From Spirochaetaceae bacterium (GTDB taxonomy: Bacteria > Spirochaetota > Spirochaetia > DSM-27196 > PWMO01), in NCBI GenBank assembly GCA_007693325.1, contig REDW01000128.1, positions 1 to 44,828 of the forward strand: a stretch of 44,828 bases of DNA, given 5' to 3'. How positions within the stretch are numbered: position 1 is the first letter of the stretch; each line of letters starts with the position of its first letter. The notes beneath the pieces were generated by a model. That model was not told the DNA's origin and ran no database searches. It saw only the letters and a program-made list of their open reading frames with translations. A program made the position numbers and the translations under genes. This document shows positions 1 to 7,700 of the stretch, in pieces.

Positions 1-32
1 AGACGGTGATGAAGTGCCGGAAAGGCGGGATT

Positions 33-740
33 TCACAAGGCCGCTGACACGTCCTCGGCAATCAACGGGTTGCGCCGGCTTCGTATGAGCCTTGATCTGC
101 GGTGAACGATAGACAGCACCTGCCCGGCCAATCCAATCGCCAGTGCAAGCACGAATCCCACCGCGAGGGAGAGCTTCTTGTGGGAAGGCATGTAATGCCA
201 GAACGCGGTCCAGAAGCTGCGCGCGGAACGTCGGAGATCAAACTGCGCCGGAAGCGCCAGAGTCTGTTCGCCGCCAGTCGCGAAGAATGCTACCTGTGCG
301 TTCTCGATCGTTGATTCCCGCTTTCCGTCGTACTCAATCCATACGTGAGTGGGAGAAACGGCGATGTGGTATGGGGTATTGCGAGAATCCAGGACGGAAG
401 CGAGCACCACAAGGCGCGTCTTGCAGTCTCCCGCCATGTGCGAGAATGCCTCCGCCACGGTAGGAAAGTACCAGGGCTTGCCGAAGGTAACCCAATCGTA
501 TTGATAGGGGAACAGCTCATTCACCCTGAGATCGATTTCCGCAGTTTCGTTCAGATCGGCGAAAAGGTGGGCGTGCTGCCGCGCGTATTCTGCGTCTACC
601 GGGGGCCGGAAGACACGATAGATACTCGTTACAAGGTCAGCCGGTTCCGGGTAGAGCGCGAAGAGCACCCAAGCGAGAAAGAAGAGAATCGCCGGAAGCC
701 ACAAGGACCTTCTCCGGCCGGTCGTGTCATTTATCTGCAA
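33..740 (-). CDS. Membrane-anchored transglutaminase-like protein
   Basis: A 235-residue protein with two predicted membrane segments (about residues 13-30 and 190-210) flanking a soluble domain. The soluble part carries a transglutaminase/cysteine-protease-like signature: Cys106 in GDCKTR, followed by His132 in SPTHVWIEYDGK, with an acidic residue (Glu136 or Asp138) as a possible third catalytic residue. The basic segment RRRSLW precedes the first membrane helix. The frame opens with TTG at 740, with a GGGG stretch four bases upstream; no in-frame ATG fits. The substrate is unknown. Such domains often act as bacterial proteases, amidases or crosslinkers at the cell envelope. It stands alone and is divergent from the next gene, with a phased direct-repeat array between them. 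The fold assignment rests on motifs only. Confidence 0.6.
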   Translation of the reverse strand: MQINDTTGRRRSLWLPAILFFLAWVLFALYPEPADLVTSIYRVFRPPVDAEYARQHAHLFADLNETAEIDLRVNELFPYQYDWVTFGKPWYFPTVAEAFSHMAGDCKTRLVVLASVLDSRNTPYHIAVSPTHVWIEYDGKRESTIENAQVAFFATGGEQTLALPAQFDLRRSARSFWTAFWHYMPSHKKLSLAVGFVLALAIGLAGQVLSIVHRRSRLIRSRRNPLIAEDVSAAL

Positions 741-784
741 CTATCCCCATCCCTTTGACTAATTTGCCCCGGCAAACGGGAAAT

Positions 785-824
785 GTCAAGATTGTGTCAA
801 GAATTGTTTAAGAAACCGTCAAGA
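785..824. promoter_or_regulatory. 11-bp-phased direct repeats, candidate OmpR/PhoB-type box
   Basis: GTCAAGA occurs at 785-791, 796-802 and 818-824. A degenerate copy, TTTAAGA, sits at 807-813, so four repeat units start exactly every 11 bases. The pair at 784-801 (TGTCA repeated at 11-base distance) resembles the Pho-box layout, and OmpR-family regulators are known to bind direct repeats of about one helical turn. On the minus strand the first repeat supplies a perfect TTGACA -35 (789-784) for the gene ending at 33, with only a weak -10 (CAAATT, 766-761). An OmpR-family regulator is encoded 2 kb away. That it binds here is inference. Confidence 0.5.
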
Positions 825-956
825 CAGGAACCGGGGGGGGGTGCAGACATTTTCTTAAGCCCGCTGACGCCGCAAATCCCAGGCTGCTTCGATTCTCAGT
901 GCTGGACGCCAGGCCGTGGCTTATGGCATGCTGCTGATAACGTATGAGGTAATCCG

Positions 957-1532
957 ATGCCAAGAATTGCACCAAAACCGTTGTCGCGCTACCCCTGGTA
1001 TTTGCGGCTGATGTATGCCCGGCAGCGGCGCGTGTACGGTGGGCACCTGGTGCCTACCCTTGTCTGGGGCAGAGTGCCCGTTTTGCTGCGCCGTTTTCTG
1101 ATCTTTTTTGCCGGCTTCGAACGCCGGCGTTCAGCGCTGGATCCGGTGCTGCGTGCCCTGATAACCGTACGGGTCTCCCAGATCAACTGGTGCGCATTCT
1201 GCGTAGACTTCAATGCCGCGCGGGTCCTGAGCCACGGAGACCACGAAGAGAAGCTGAGTCAGCTCGCATCATTTCGCGACAGCGGCATCTTTTCCGAAGC
1301 AGAGAAACTGGCGCTGGAGTACGCCGAGGTCATCACCCGCAGCGACGTACAGGTTGATGATGAGCTCTTTGCGCGGCTGCGCCGGCACTACGGCGAAGAC
1401 GCCATAGTCGAGCTGACCGGGCTGATCGCGTTCCAGAACATGTCGAGCAAGTTCAACGCCGCGCTTGATATCGAGCCGCAGGGTCTGTGTCGGATTCAGA
1501 CCCGTCTGTTGCCCTCCCAAGGGGAACCGTGA
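957..1532 (+). CDS. Carboxymuconolactone decarboxylase / AhpD-like protein
   Basis: A 191-residue cytoplasmic protein of the carboxymuconolactone decarboxylase/AhpD superfamily. The diagnostic segment is VSQINWCAFCVDFNAARVL (about residues 79-97), giving a CxxC redox pair followed by the conserved region with a histidine about ten residues later (LSHGDHE). The C-terminal motif FNAALDIEPQGLC matches the usual family ending. Members act as peroxidase-linked alkylhydroperoxidases or decarboxylases; the CxxC favours a redox role, and the substrate is not predictable. The start ATG has GAGG seven bases upstream (946-949). Its last 80 bases overlap the 3' end of the histidine-kinase gene on the other strand. 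Confidence 0.8.
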   Translation: MPRIAPKPLSRYPWYLRLMYARQRRVYGGHLVPTLVWGRVPVLLRRFLIFFAGFERRRSALDPVLRALITVRVSQINWCAFCVDFNAARVLSHGDHEEKLSQLASFRDSGIFSEAEKLALEYAEVITRSDVQVDDELFARLRRHYGEDAIVELTGLIAFQNMSSKFNAALDIEPQGLCRIQTRLLPSQGEP

Positions 1533-2844
1533 AGGTGAAACGGCTGCCGCCTTCGGCTCGCGCCGCAGCGCTTATCGTTCCTCCGTGCGCCTCTACCAGG
1601 TAACGGCAGATTGTCAGGCCCAGACCGCTGCCACCGGTAGCCCTTGCACGCGACCGGTCTACGCGGTAGAAGCGATCAAAGATTCTGCTCATATCCTGCT
1701 CAGGTACGCCAGTGCCGCTATCGGCTACCGTCACAAGCATGCGATCCGGCTCCAGTTCCACTGAGAGCGTAACCTTGTCACCTCGTTCAGAATGCGTTAG
1801 CGCATTGTCTATCAGGTTTCTCAGGACCTGCGCGATGCGCTGCGAATCAACCTGGACCTCGGGTAGCTCTTCGGCGGGCACTTGAATTGCCAGCTCAACG
1901 CCCTTTGCCTTCGCTGCCCTGTCTGCGGTAGCTATCGCCTGGCTCACCAGTGCCGTCATATCGGCCGGTCGCCGCAGCAGTGTCAGACCGCCGGCGTCGG
2001 CAAGCGCCAACTCGTGCAGATCTTCAACCAGACGGTGCAGCAACCCGGCATCTTCTTTGACCGCTGCCACGGCTTCACCCGAGCTTACCAGGCCGTCCTC
2101 CGCCGCCTCGAGGTAACCTCGTATATTGGAAAGCGGAGTACGTAGCTCGTGAGCTGTGTCCGCAACAAAATTGCGGCGTAACTGCGCGGCGTGTTCCAGG
2201 TCACGCGCCATACCGTTGAACGCCTGGGCCAGTTCCCCGAACTCTCCCTTGTCACGCAGTTGAACGTTGTCGGAGAAATCCCCCCGGCCGATGCGCCGCG
2301 TTGCGTTCAACAGAACCCGTACCGGAGCCGAAATCCTGCGGGAGATTACCGTACTCAGGATAAGTGCTGCGGCAAGGGCCAGCATACTGCCCCAGAACAG
2401 GAAGAAGTTGATCGAGCGAGCGAGTTCCTGTTGATACGCCGTCTCGACCGTAGGTTCGCCTTCTACGTAGAGGGTCCCCAGCTGCACGTTGTTCTGGTCT
2501 GAAATGAGCTCACGCTGCGGCCACTCGGGCATGAAATAGCGGCCAACCAGCCCGTCGTGAGAATCCGCAATTACAACGCCGTCAGGATCGGTCAATATTA
2601 CTCGCTGCCCGGAAAGGACTCCCATTTCCTCTATGTAGTAATGAACACCATCCCAACTCCCGCCGCGAGTGTAGTAACCGTGAAGCCAGTGTTCCATCCG
2701 GGTAAGGTAGAGCTGTTCGGTTCGTTCTGCATAGGTTTCCATCTCTTGCTCTGCGCCCTGCATCACAAAGAGCGAAATTGTGCCTACCGCCACCAGAATC
2801 ACAATCGAGAAGCCGGCAAACAGATTGAGTTGGAATGTGCGCAT
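1453..2844 (-). CDS. Sensor histidine kinase (HAMP, HisKA, HATPase)
   Basis: About 463 residues. Order: membrane helix 1 (about 8-30), extracytoplasmic sensor of about 125 residues, membrane helix 2 (about 147-167), HAMP (RRISAPVRVLL onward), HisKA with H-box ADTAHELRTPLSNIRGYLEA, N-box QVLRNLIDNALTHS, G1 box DSGTGVP and G2 box GSGLGLTICR. It should autophosphorylate on the H-box histidine and pass phosphate to the regulator encoded just upstream. The ATG at 2844 overlaps the regulator's TGA by one base (TGATG), so the pair is translationally coupled; a TTG one codon earlier is less likely. The BaeS/ResE/PhoR-like layout does not identify the signal. The C-terminus extends about 25 residues past the usual end and overlaps the convergent neighbour. 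Confidence 0.93.
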   Translation of the reverse strand: MRTFQLNLFAGFSIVILVAVGTISLFVMQGAEQEMETYAERTEQLYLTRMEHWLHGYYTRGGSWDGVHYYIEEMGVLSGQRVILTDPDGVVIADSHDGLVGRYFMPEWPQRELISDQNNVQLGTLYVEGEPTVETAYQQELARSINFFLFWGSMLALAAALILSTVISRRISAPVRVLLNATRRIGRGDFSDNVQLRDKGEFGELAQAFNGMARDLEHAAQLRRNFVADTAHELRTPLSNIRGYLEAAEDGLVSSGEAVAAVKEDAGLLHRLVEDLHELALADAGGLTLLRRPADMTALVSQAIATADRAAKAKGVELAIQVPAEELPEVQVDSQRIAQVLRNLIDNALTHSERGDKVTLSVELEPDRMLVTVADSGTGVPEQDMSRIFDRFYRVDRSRARATGGSGLGLTICRYLVEAHGGTISAAARAEGGSRFTFTVPLGRATDGSESDTDPAARYQARR

Positions 2845-3545
2845 CAAGCCGCCTCGGGCGCAAACGTGTAGCCTACACCGTAGACCGTCTTGATATATAC
2901 CGGCCGTGCGGGATCATCCTCTATCTTGCGGCGCAGATTGCGGATGTGAACGTCGATCGTTCGTTGCAGCCCCTCGTAGTCATAGCCAAATACGCGCTGC
3001 ACCAATTGCTCCCTATCAAATACACGCCGCGGCTCCCTGATCATGGCCCCGAGCAAACGAAACTCCACCGGAGTGATATCAAGAAGCCTCGAGCCCAACC
3101 GAACCTCGTGCCTCTGGAAGTTCAGTGTCAGTTCTCCGCAGCTGACTTCATCCGGTCCACGGAATACCGCCTCGGCAGGAAGTCGCCGAACCACTGCGCG
3201 CACCCGTGCCAGCAGCTCTCGCGGACTGAAGGGCTTGACTACGTAGTCGTCTGCTCCTGCTTCAAGACCACCCACCCTGTCTTCCAGGGCTACCCGTGCT
3301 GTGAGCATGATAATTGCCGCCTCTGATTCTGCGCGGAGCGTGCGGCACACTTCCACCCCGCTGATGCCCGGCAGCATGAGGTCAAGCACAATGACTTCGG
3401 GATGGGTATCCCGTGCCAGCCGCAGCGCCGAAGGACCGTCATAGGCGCATATCACGCGAAACCCGTCCTGTTCCAGGTACAACCTGATGAGTCTGACCGT
3501 CTTACGATCATCATCTACAACCAGTATCTTCCTGCCCGCCGCCAT
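2844..3545 (-). CDS. OmpR/PhoB-family response regulator
   Basis: A 233-residue two-domain regulator. The receiver domain has the acidic pair at DDD near residue 11, the phosphoacceptor Asp in VLDLMLPG (about residue 56), Thr in MLTAR and Lys in VVKPFSPRELL. The C-terminal winged helix ends in RTIDVHIRNLRRKIEDD and the beta-hairpin VYGVGYTF, typical of Trans_reg_C. It is the cognate partner of the kinase that follows with a one-base overlap. The start ATG is preceded by GAAGGG at a normal distance, and a TATAAT -10 lies on the minus strand at 3585-3580. Targets are unknown; the phased repeats at 785-824 are a candidate site. Confidence 0.93.
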   Translation of the reverse strand: MAAGRKILVVDDDRKTVRLIRLYLEQDGFRVICAYDGPSALRLARDTHPEVIVLDLMLPGISGVEVCRTLRAESEAAIIMLTARVALEDRVGGLEAGADDYVVKPFSPRELLARVRAVVRRLPAEAVFRGPDEVSCGELTLNFQRHEVRLGSRLLDITPVEFRLLGAMIREPRRVFDREQLVQRVFGYDYEGLQRTIDVHIRNLRRKIEDDPARPVYIKTVYGVGYTFAPEAA

Positions 3546-3579
3546 AGATTACCCTTCGAGATAAACATTACACCGATCA

Positions 3580-3608
3580 ATTATAGCAGCAATACATACG
3601 CTTGTATT
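3580..3608 (-). promoter_or_regulatory. Promoter region of the two-component operon with inverted repeat
   Basis: A TATAAT -10 (3585-3580, minus strand) lies about 35 bases before the regulator start codon. The -35 is poor. A six-base inverted repeat, AATACA-tacgct-TGTATT (3591-3608), covers the spacer and -35 area and is followed by a run of T on the plus strand. It could be an operator or a small AT-rich terminator for upstream plus-strand transcription. The sequence does not decide between these. Confidence 0.4.
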
Positions 3609-3742
3609 TTTTTCTCAAAGAGCAGCAAGAGTACATCAGTTCTTCATAACTTCGGGGTACTGTTGGTCCAGTTCATGAGTAAAACCAGCCGGCACCGCGT
3701 GCCTGAGGCACCCGAGTTCCGGTAGATCAACGGAGGGAAGTT

Positions 3743-4330
3743 ATGAAGAGATACATGCTGCGTTTGGGAGTACCGATTGTGCTGGCCGTCATTGTGGGTC
3801 TGGCCGTAGTTGCCTGTGGCGGACCTGCACCGCCGAGGGTACGACTGGAGATCACATCGCCGGCTTCCAGGGCGGAGACCGGTGCCGCAGAGGTAACGGT
3901 AACCGGAATTGTCTCCGACGCGTCGGCCACGGTGAAGATCAACGATGCTACCGCTGCGGTTGCTGGTGACGGCTCGTTCTCGCATACGATGCCGCTACCG
4001 TATGGCACCACTCGCATCTCGGTTGCCGCCGAAGTGGCTGGTCAATCTCCAATCACCAGGACTTTGAACGTCACGCGCAAACTGGCGCTGAACGTCAGCT
4101 CTCCGGAGGATAACAGCGTTGTTGCGCAAAACCCCGTGACAGTGGCGGGAACGGTATCTGATGCCGCAGCCAAGGTCTATGTGGCCGGCAGCGAGGTTCG
4201 AGTTGCCGATGACGGATCGTTCTCAACAGATCTGCCGTTGCACTATGCCGAGACCGTGATCAAGGTAACGGCACAGCTCGAGGGTACCGATCCGCTGTCC
4301 ACCCTGGTCACGGTAACCCGCGCGCGCTAA
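3743..4330 (+). CDS. Small lipoprotein with two Ig-like repeats
   Basis: A 195-residue exported lipoprotein. The N-terminus MKRYMLRLG is followed by a hydrophobic stretch and the lipobox VVAC (Cys about residue 28), then GGPAPP. The mature part is two tandem beta-sandwich repeats of about 80 residues that share SPASRAE/SPEDNSV, VTVTGIVSDASATVKI / VTVAGTVSDAAAKVYV, and DGSFS. They resemble bacterial Ig-like or glucodextranase-type domains seen in surface adhesive or scaffold proteins. No enzymatic motif is visible. The start has GGAGGG (3732-3737) five bases upstream. It is divergent from the two-component operon and followed by two hairpins. Membrane anchoring is well supported; the function is unknown. 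Confidence 0.75.
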   Translation: MKRYMLRLGVPIVLAVIVGLAVVACGGPAPPRVRLEITSPASRAETGAAEVTVTGIVSDASATVKINDATAAVAGDGSFSHTMPLPYGTTRISVAAEVAGQSPITRTLNVTRKLALNVSSPEDNSVVAQNPVTVAGTVSDAAAKVYVAGSEVRVADDGSFSTDLPLHYAETVIKVTAQLEGTDPLSTLVTVTRAR

Positions 4331-4342
4331 CACCGCTGCTTT

Positions 4343-4394
4343 GCCTCGATCCCGAGGCTCAAACCCCAACACGCCGGTCTGCTGTGCAGACCGG
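4343..4394. terminator. Two tandem hairpins after the lipoprotein gene
   Basis: Two perfect inverted repeats follow the stop codon at 4330: GCCTCG-atcc-CGAGGC (4343-4358) and CCGGTCTGC-tgt-GCAGACCGG (4374-4394). Neither is followed by a long T run, but both are strong GC hairpins between convergent genes and probably stop transcription from either side. Confidence 0.5.
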
Positions 4395-4754
4395 TGCCAC
4401 CGGGGCGCGAGTCGACTACAAACTCCACGGTTGCAGACTGACCTGCAGCCGTTAGATTGCATCGTACTCGCAAGACAGTAGCATTCCAGAGTTGGTTCCC
4501 AGCCCGTCGGCACAAGCAAGATCACGCACCTGCACTTCAACGCCGGTTGCGCGTTAGCGCAAGGCTCAGGTCAATCAGGCGGTGGTCCGGCAGCAGTTGT
4601 CGGCGCGCGTCCCTGGCCAGCGCGAGGTCCAGATCGCTGTCGGCGTACGCTATACCGGGACAATCTCACCGGCTCCGTCGGCTGAACCGCTTCACAAGTC
4701 CGTTCCGCTCCGAGCGCAACAACCCGGGTTAGCGGGTCGTACGCGCTGTTGCCG
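4395..4754. other. 360-base gap without a convincing gene
   Basis: This gap lies between the hairpins and the stop of the RND-TolC frame. On the minus strand short frames change repeatedly; for example a stretch reading PGIAYADSDLDLALARD switches to another frame after a stop near 4540. That could be decayed coding sequence, but I recognise no family in any frame. No tRNA, promoter or repeat was found. Confidence 0.3.
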
Positions 4755-7700
4755 CTACAGCGCGCCGGCTATAACGTACTCGAGCTCGCTGAGGGCGCGC
4801 TCGAGCTGGTAGCGCGACTCCAGCACCGCGGCGTGCGCCTCTATGCGCGCGAGCTCGGCGGTCAGTTTAGCCTCGCGACTGATGGTCTCGCTCTGATACG
4901 CGGCCCGCGCACTGCGGGCTCGCTCATCGGCGTGCGCGGCTTCAGCTGCACGGCGCCGGCGCGTTGCATCGGCGCTGCGTACCGCTGCCACTGCCCGCTG
5001 GACCGCCAGCGCACGCGAGCGGCTGTATTCCGCGGCGCCGCTGTGGGCCAGTTCGGCGGCAAGCTCGGCCTGCTCGATCCGGCCGGCGCTTTGTCCGCCG
5101 TCGAACAGCTGCAGTTCTCCGGCAATCGTAAGCCGCCACTCCCAGTCGGCATCCTCGCGCCAGCGGTCTTCAATCGCGGGGAGCCTCCTGCTGGTAGTCT
5201 CCAGATTGAACTCCAGTCCCACCTGCGGCAGCAGATTACGTTGCGCGCGGGCGGCAGCCGCCGCAGCCTCGGCACGCCGGGCCTGCAGATAGAGTGCGGC
5301 GAGGCTCGGAGACTCGAGCATGGCGCGTTGGGTGAGCTCAGCCTGGTCCAGTTCGGGTACATCGCTGCGAAAATCCGATGTCAACTGCGAGGCTTGCGGT
5401 CTGTCTATGCGGCAGTAGAACGCCAACCCTTCGCGGGCGCTACCCCCGGACTGCTCCGCCTCAATCAGGCGCGCGGAGAGCTCAGCCTGCAGCGCCTGCG
5501 CTTCGAGTACCGCTTGGGCAACCAGACGCCCCTCCTGGTATCCGGCACGCCGGTCGGCCACCACCTGGTCTACCAGTTCAGCCATCTCGCGTAGCAGAAC
5601 CTGTGACTCCTCGGCAAAGCGCGCCGCGAAGTACAGCTCGCGTACCTCGAGACGCAGCTCGTGCTCGGTCTGCTGCAGCTCGACCTGCCGCGCTTGCTGC
5701 TCGAAGCGCGCGGCCTCGATTGAGCGCGAAATCCGTCCCCAGGTGAAGACCGGCTGGCGCAGCGTAGCGGTGGCCCCATACACCGTGCTCGGCAGGTCAA
5801 GGTCGATATCGAGCGGCTGTGCCGGAATAGGGATCGGCTGTGTTGGCAGTGAAGGGCCGAATTCCCCCGGCTCGATCACCGTCACGGCGCCTGCGGGAAG
5901 CTCAAAGCTCTCGGATGAGTAGCCGAGCCTGCTGGCGCTCAAGCGTAGCGCTACGCTCGGGGCGCGTTCAGCACGCGCCGTGCGATACGCGGCTTCGCTC
6001 TGCAGAACGTTCAGCCTGCCGCGCCGCGCTGCATCCGAGTCCTGCAGCGCACGCGCCTCCAGGTCTTCCACGCTGAACTCGACTGCGTACGGCCGGTCTG
6101 TTTCCAGCCCGCCGGCAGCCTGCTGAGCAGCGGACTGCGGCGCAGCAAGCAGCAGCCCGAGCCCAGCAAGCACTACTGTCAGCCCATTGGTAAAACCCCG
6201 TGGCGCAACGCTGCCGGTAGCACCGGCAGCGTTGCCGTCACCGTCTCCGCGGTTACGCTGCCGCTCGATGAAGCGTTCGATAGCATAATACAGTGTGGGT
6301 ATCAGTGCCAGGGTTATCAGCGTTGAGCTGAACAGACCGCCAACCACGGCGCGCCCAATCGGGTAGCGCAGCTCTGCGCCAACACCGATTCCAAGCGCCA
6401 TCGGTAGCAGTGCCAGCAGCGTGGTGGCTGACGTCATCAGAACCGGTTTGAGCCGTGTCTTGCCTCCGCGGATAACCGCGGTCCTGAGATCGATGCCGCG
6501 CCGGCGCAGGATATTCATGTAGTCTATCAGTACAATAGCGTTGTTGACCACCAGGCCCACCAGCAGGATCGCACCCACAAACGAAAGAATGTTGAACGTT
6601 GAGTTGGTGATGATCAGCGCCGCCACCAGACCGATAATTGCAAACGGAACCGAGAACATCACAATCAACGGATCGACAAACGACTCAAACTGACTTGCCA
6701 TTACCATGTACACCAGCAACGCGGCCAGCAGCAGGGCAAAGAAGAGGCTTTCAAAGCTCTCCTGCATCTCTTCGGCGGCGCCGGTGAAGTTCACCGTTAT
6801 CCCGGCGGGCGGTTCTCCCATCGCCTCAACCCTGGTCTGGATGTCGTTCATCACCCTGTTCAGCGCTCGTTCCCCGGTGAGGTTGGCGAGAACGTTGACG
6901 TTACGCACACGGTCCAGACGGCGGATCGCGTCGGGCGCGATGTCCTCGCGGAAGTCCACCACGTTTTCTATCGGGACCCGATTCCCCTCGGGGGTACGAA
7001 AGAAGATGCTGCGCAGCGCGTCACGGTTGTTGCGGTCTTCCTCGCGCAGCATCAGCCAGACATCGTAGCGCGATTCCTGTTCACTGAAGCGCGAGACCTC
7101 GCTGCCGTGATAGGCGGTGCGTATGGTCTGTGCCACCTCCAGCGGCCGCAGTCCGCGCCGCACCGCTTCACTGCGCCGCAACCGCAGTTGCAGCTCGCGC
7201 GCCCCGTCGCGGGTATCGGTCCTTACGTTGCGTGCCCCGGAGACATCTGCCACAGCCTGGCGCACGCGTTCGCCGTAGCGACGCAGCTCATCAAAGTCAT
7301 CGCCGGTCAGCTCGACAACTAACGGGCTGGTCACACCGCTCGCGGACTGGGCTATTGCAGCCATCCCCTGGATTTCAACGTTGTAGTCCAGATCCATCAA
7401 TTCGCGGCCGATCCTGCGGTCGATCTCATTGGTGATACTCCAGATATCGCGTCGCCGTGTCTGTACGTCGGCAAGCCTTACGTGAACCGTGGCGGTGTTG
7501 TTGCCGCGGCCGCTGCCGCCGCCCTGCAGCATTGCGCCGCCGCCAATAACCGATGAAAGCGCCACGATGTAGCCGTCGGACTCTTCGCGGATGATGCTTT
7601 CGACCTCGTCTACCCGCCGGGCGGTGGCCGCGGCACTCGAGTCGATGCGGGTGCGGAAGTTGACCACAAAGCTGCCCTCATCGGCCTCCGGCAGAAACTC

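Noticed and set aside
4749-5594. Plus-strand open frame of 281 codons opposite the TolC-like domain
   Set aside because: Compositional shadow of the Ala/Arg/Glu-rich coiled-coil region; no recognisable motif and no ribosome-binding site.
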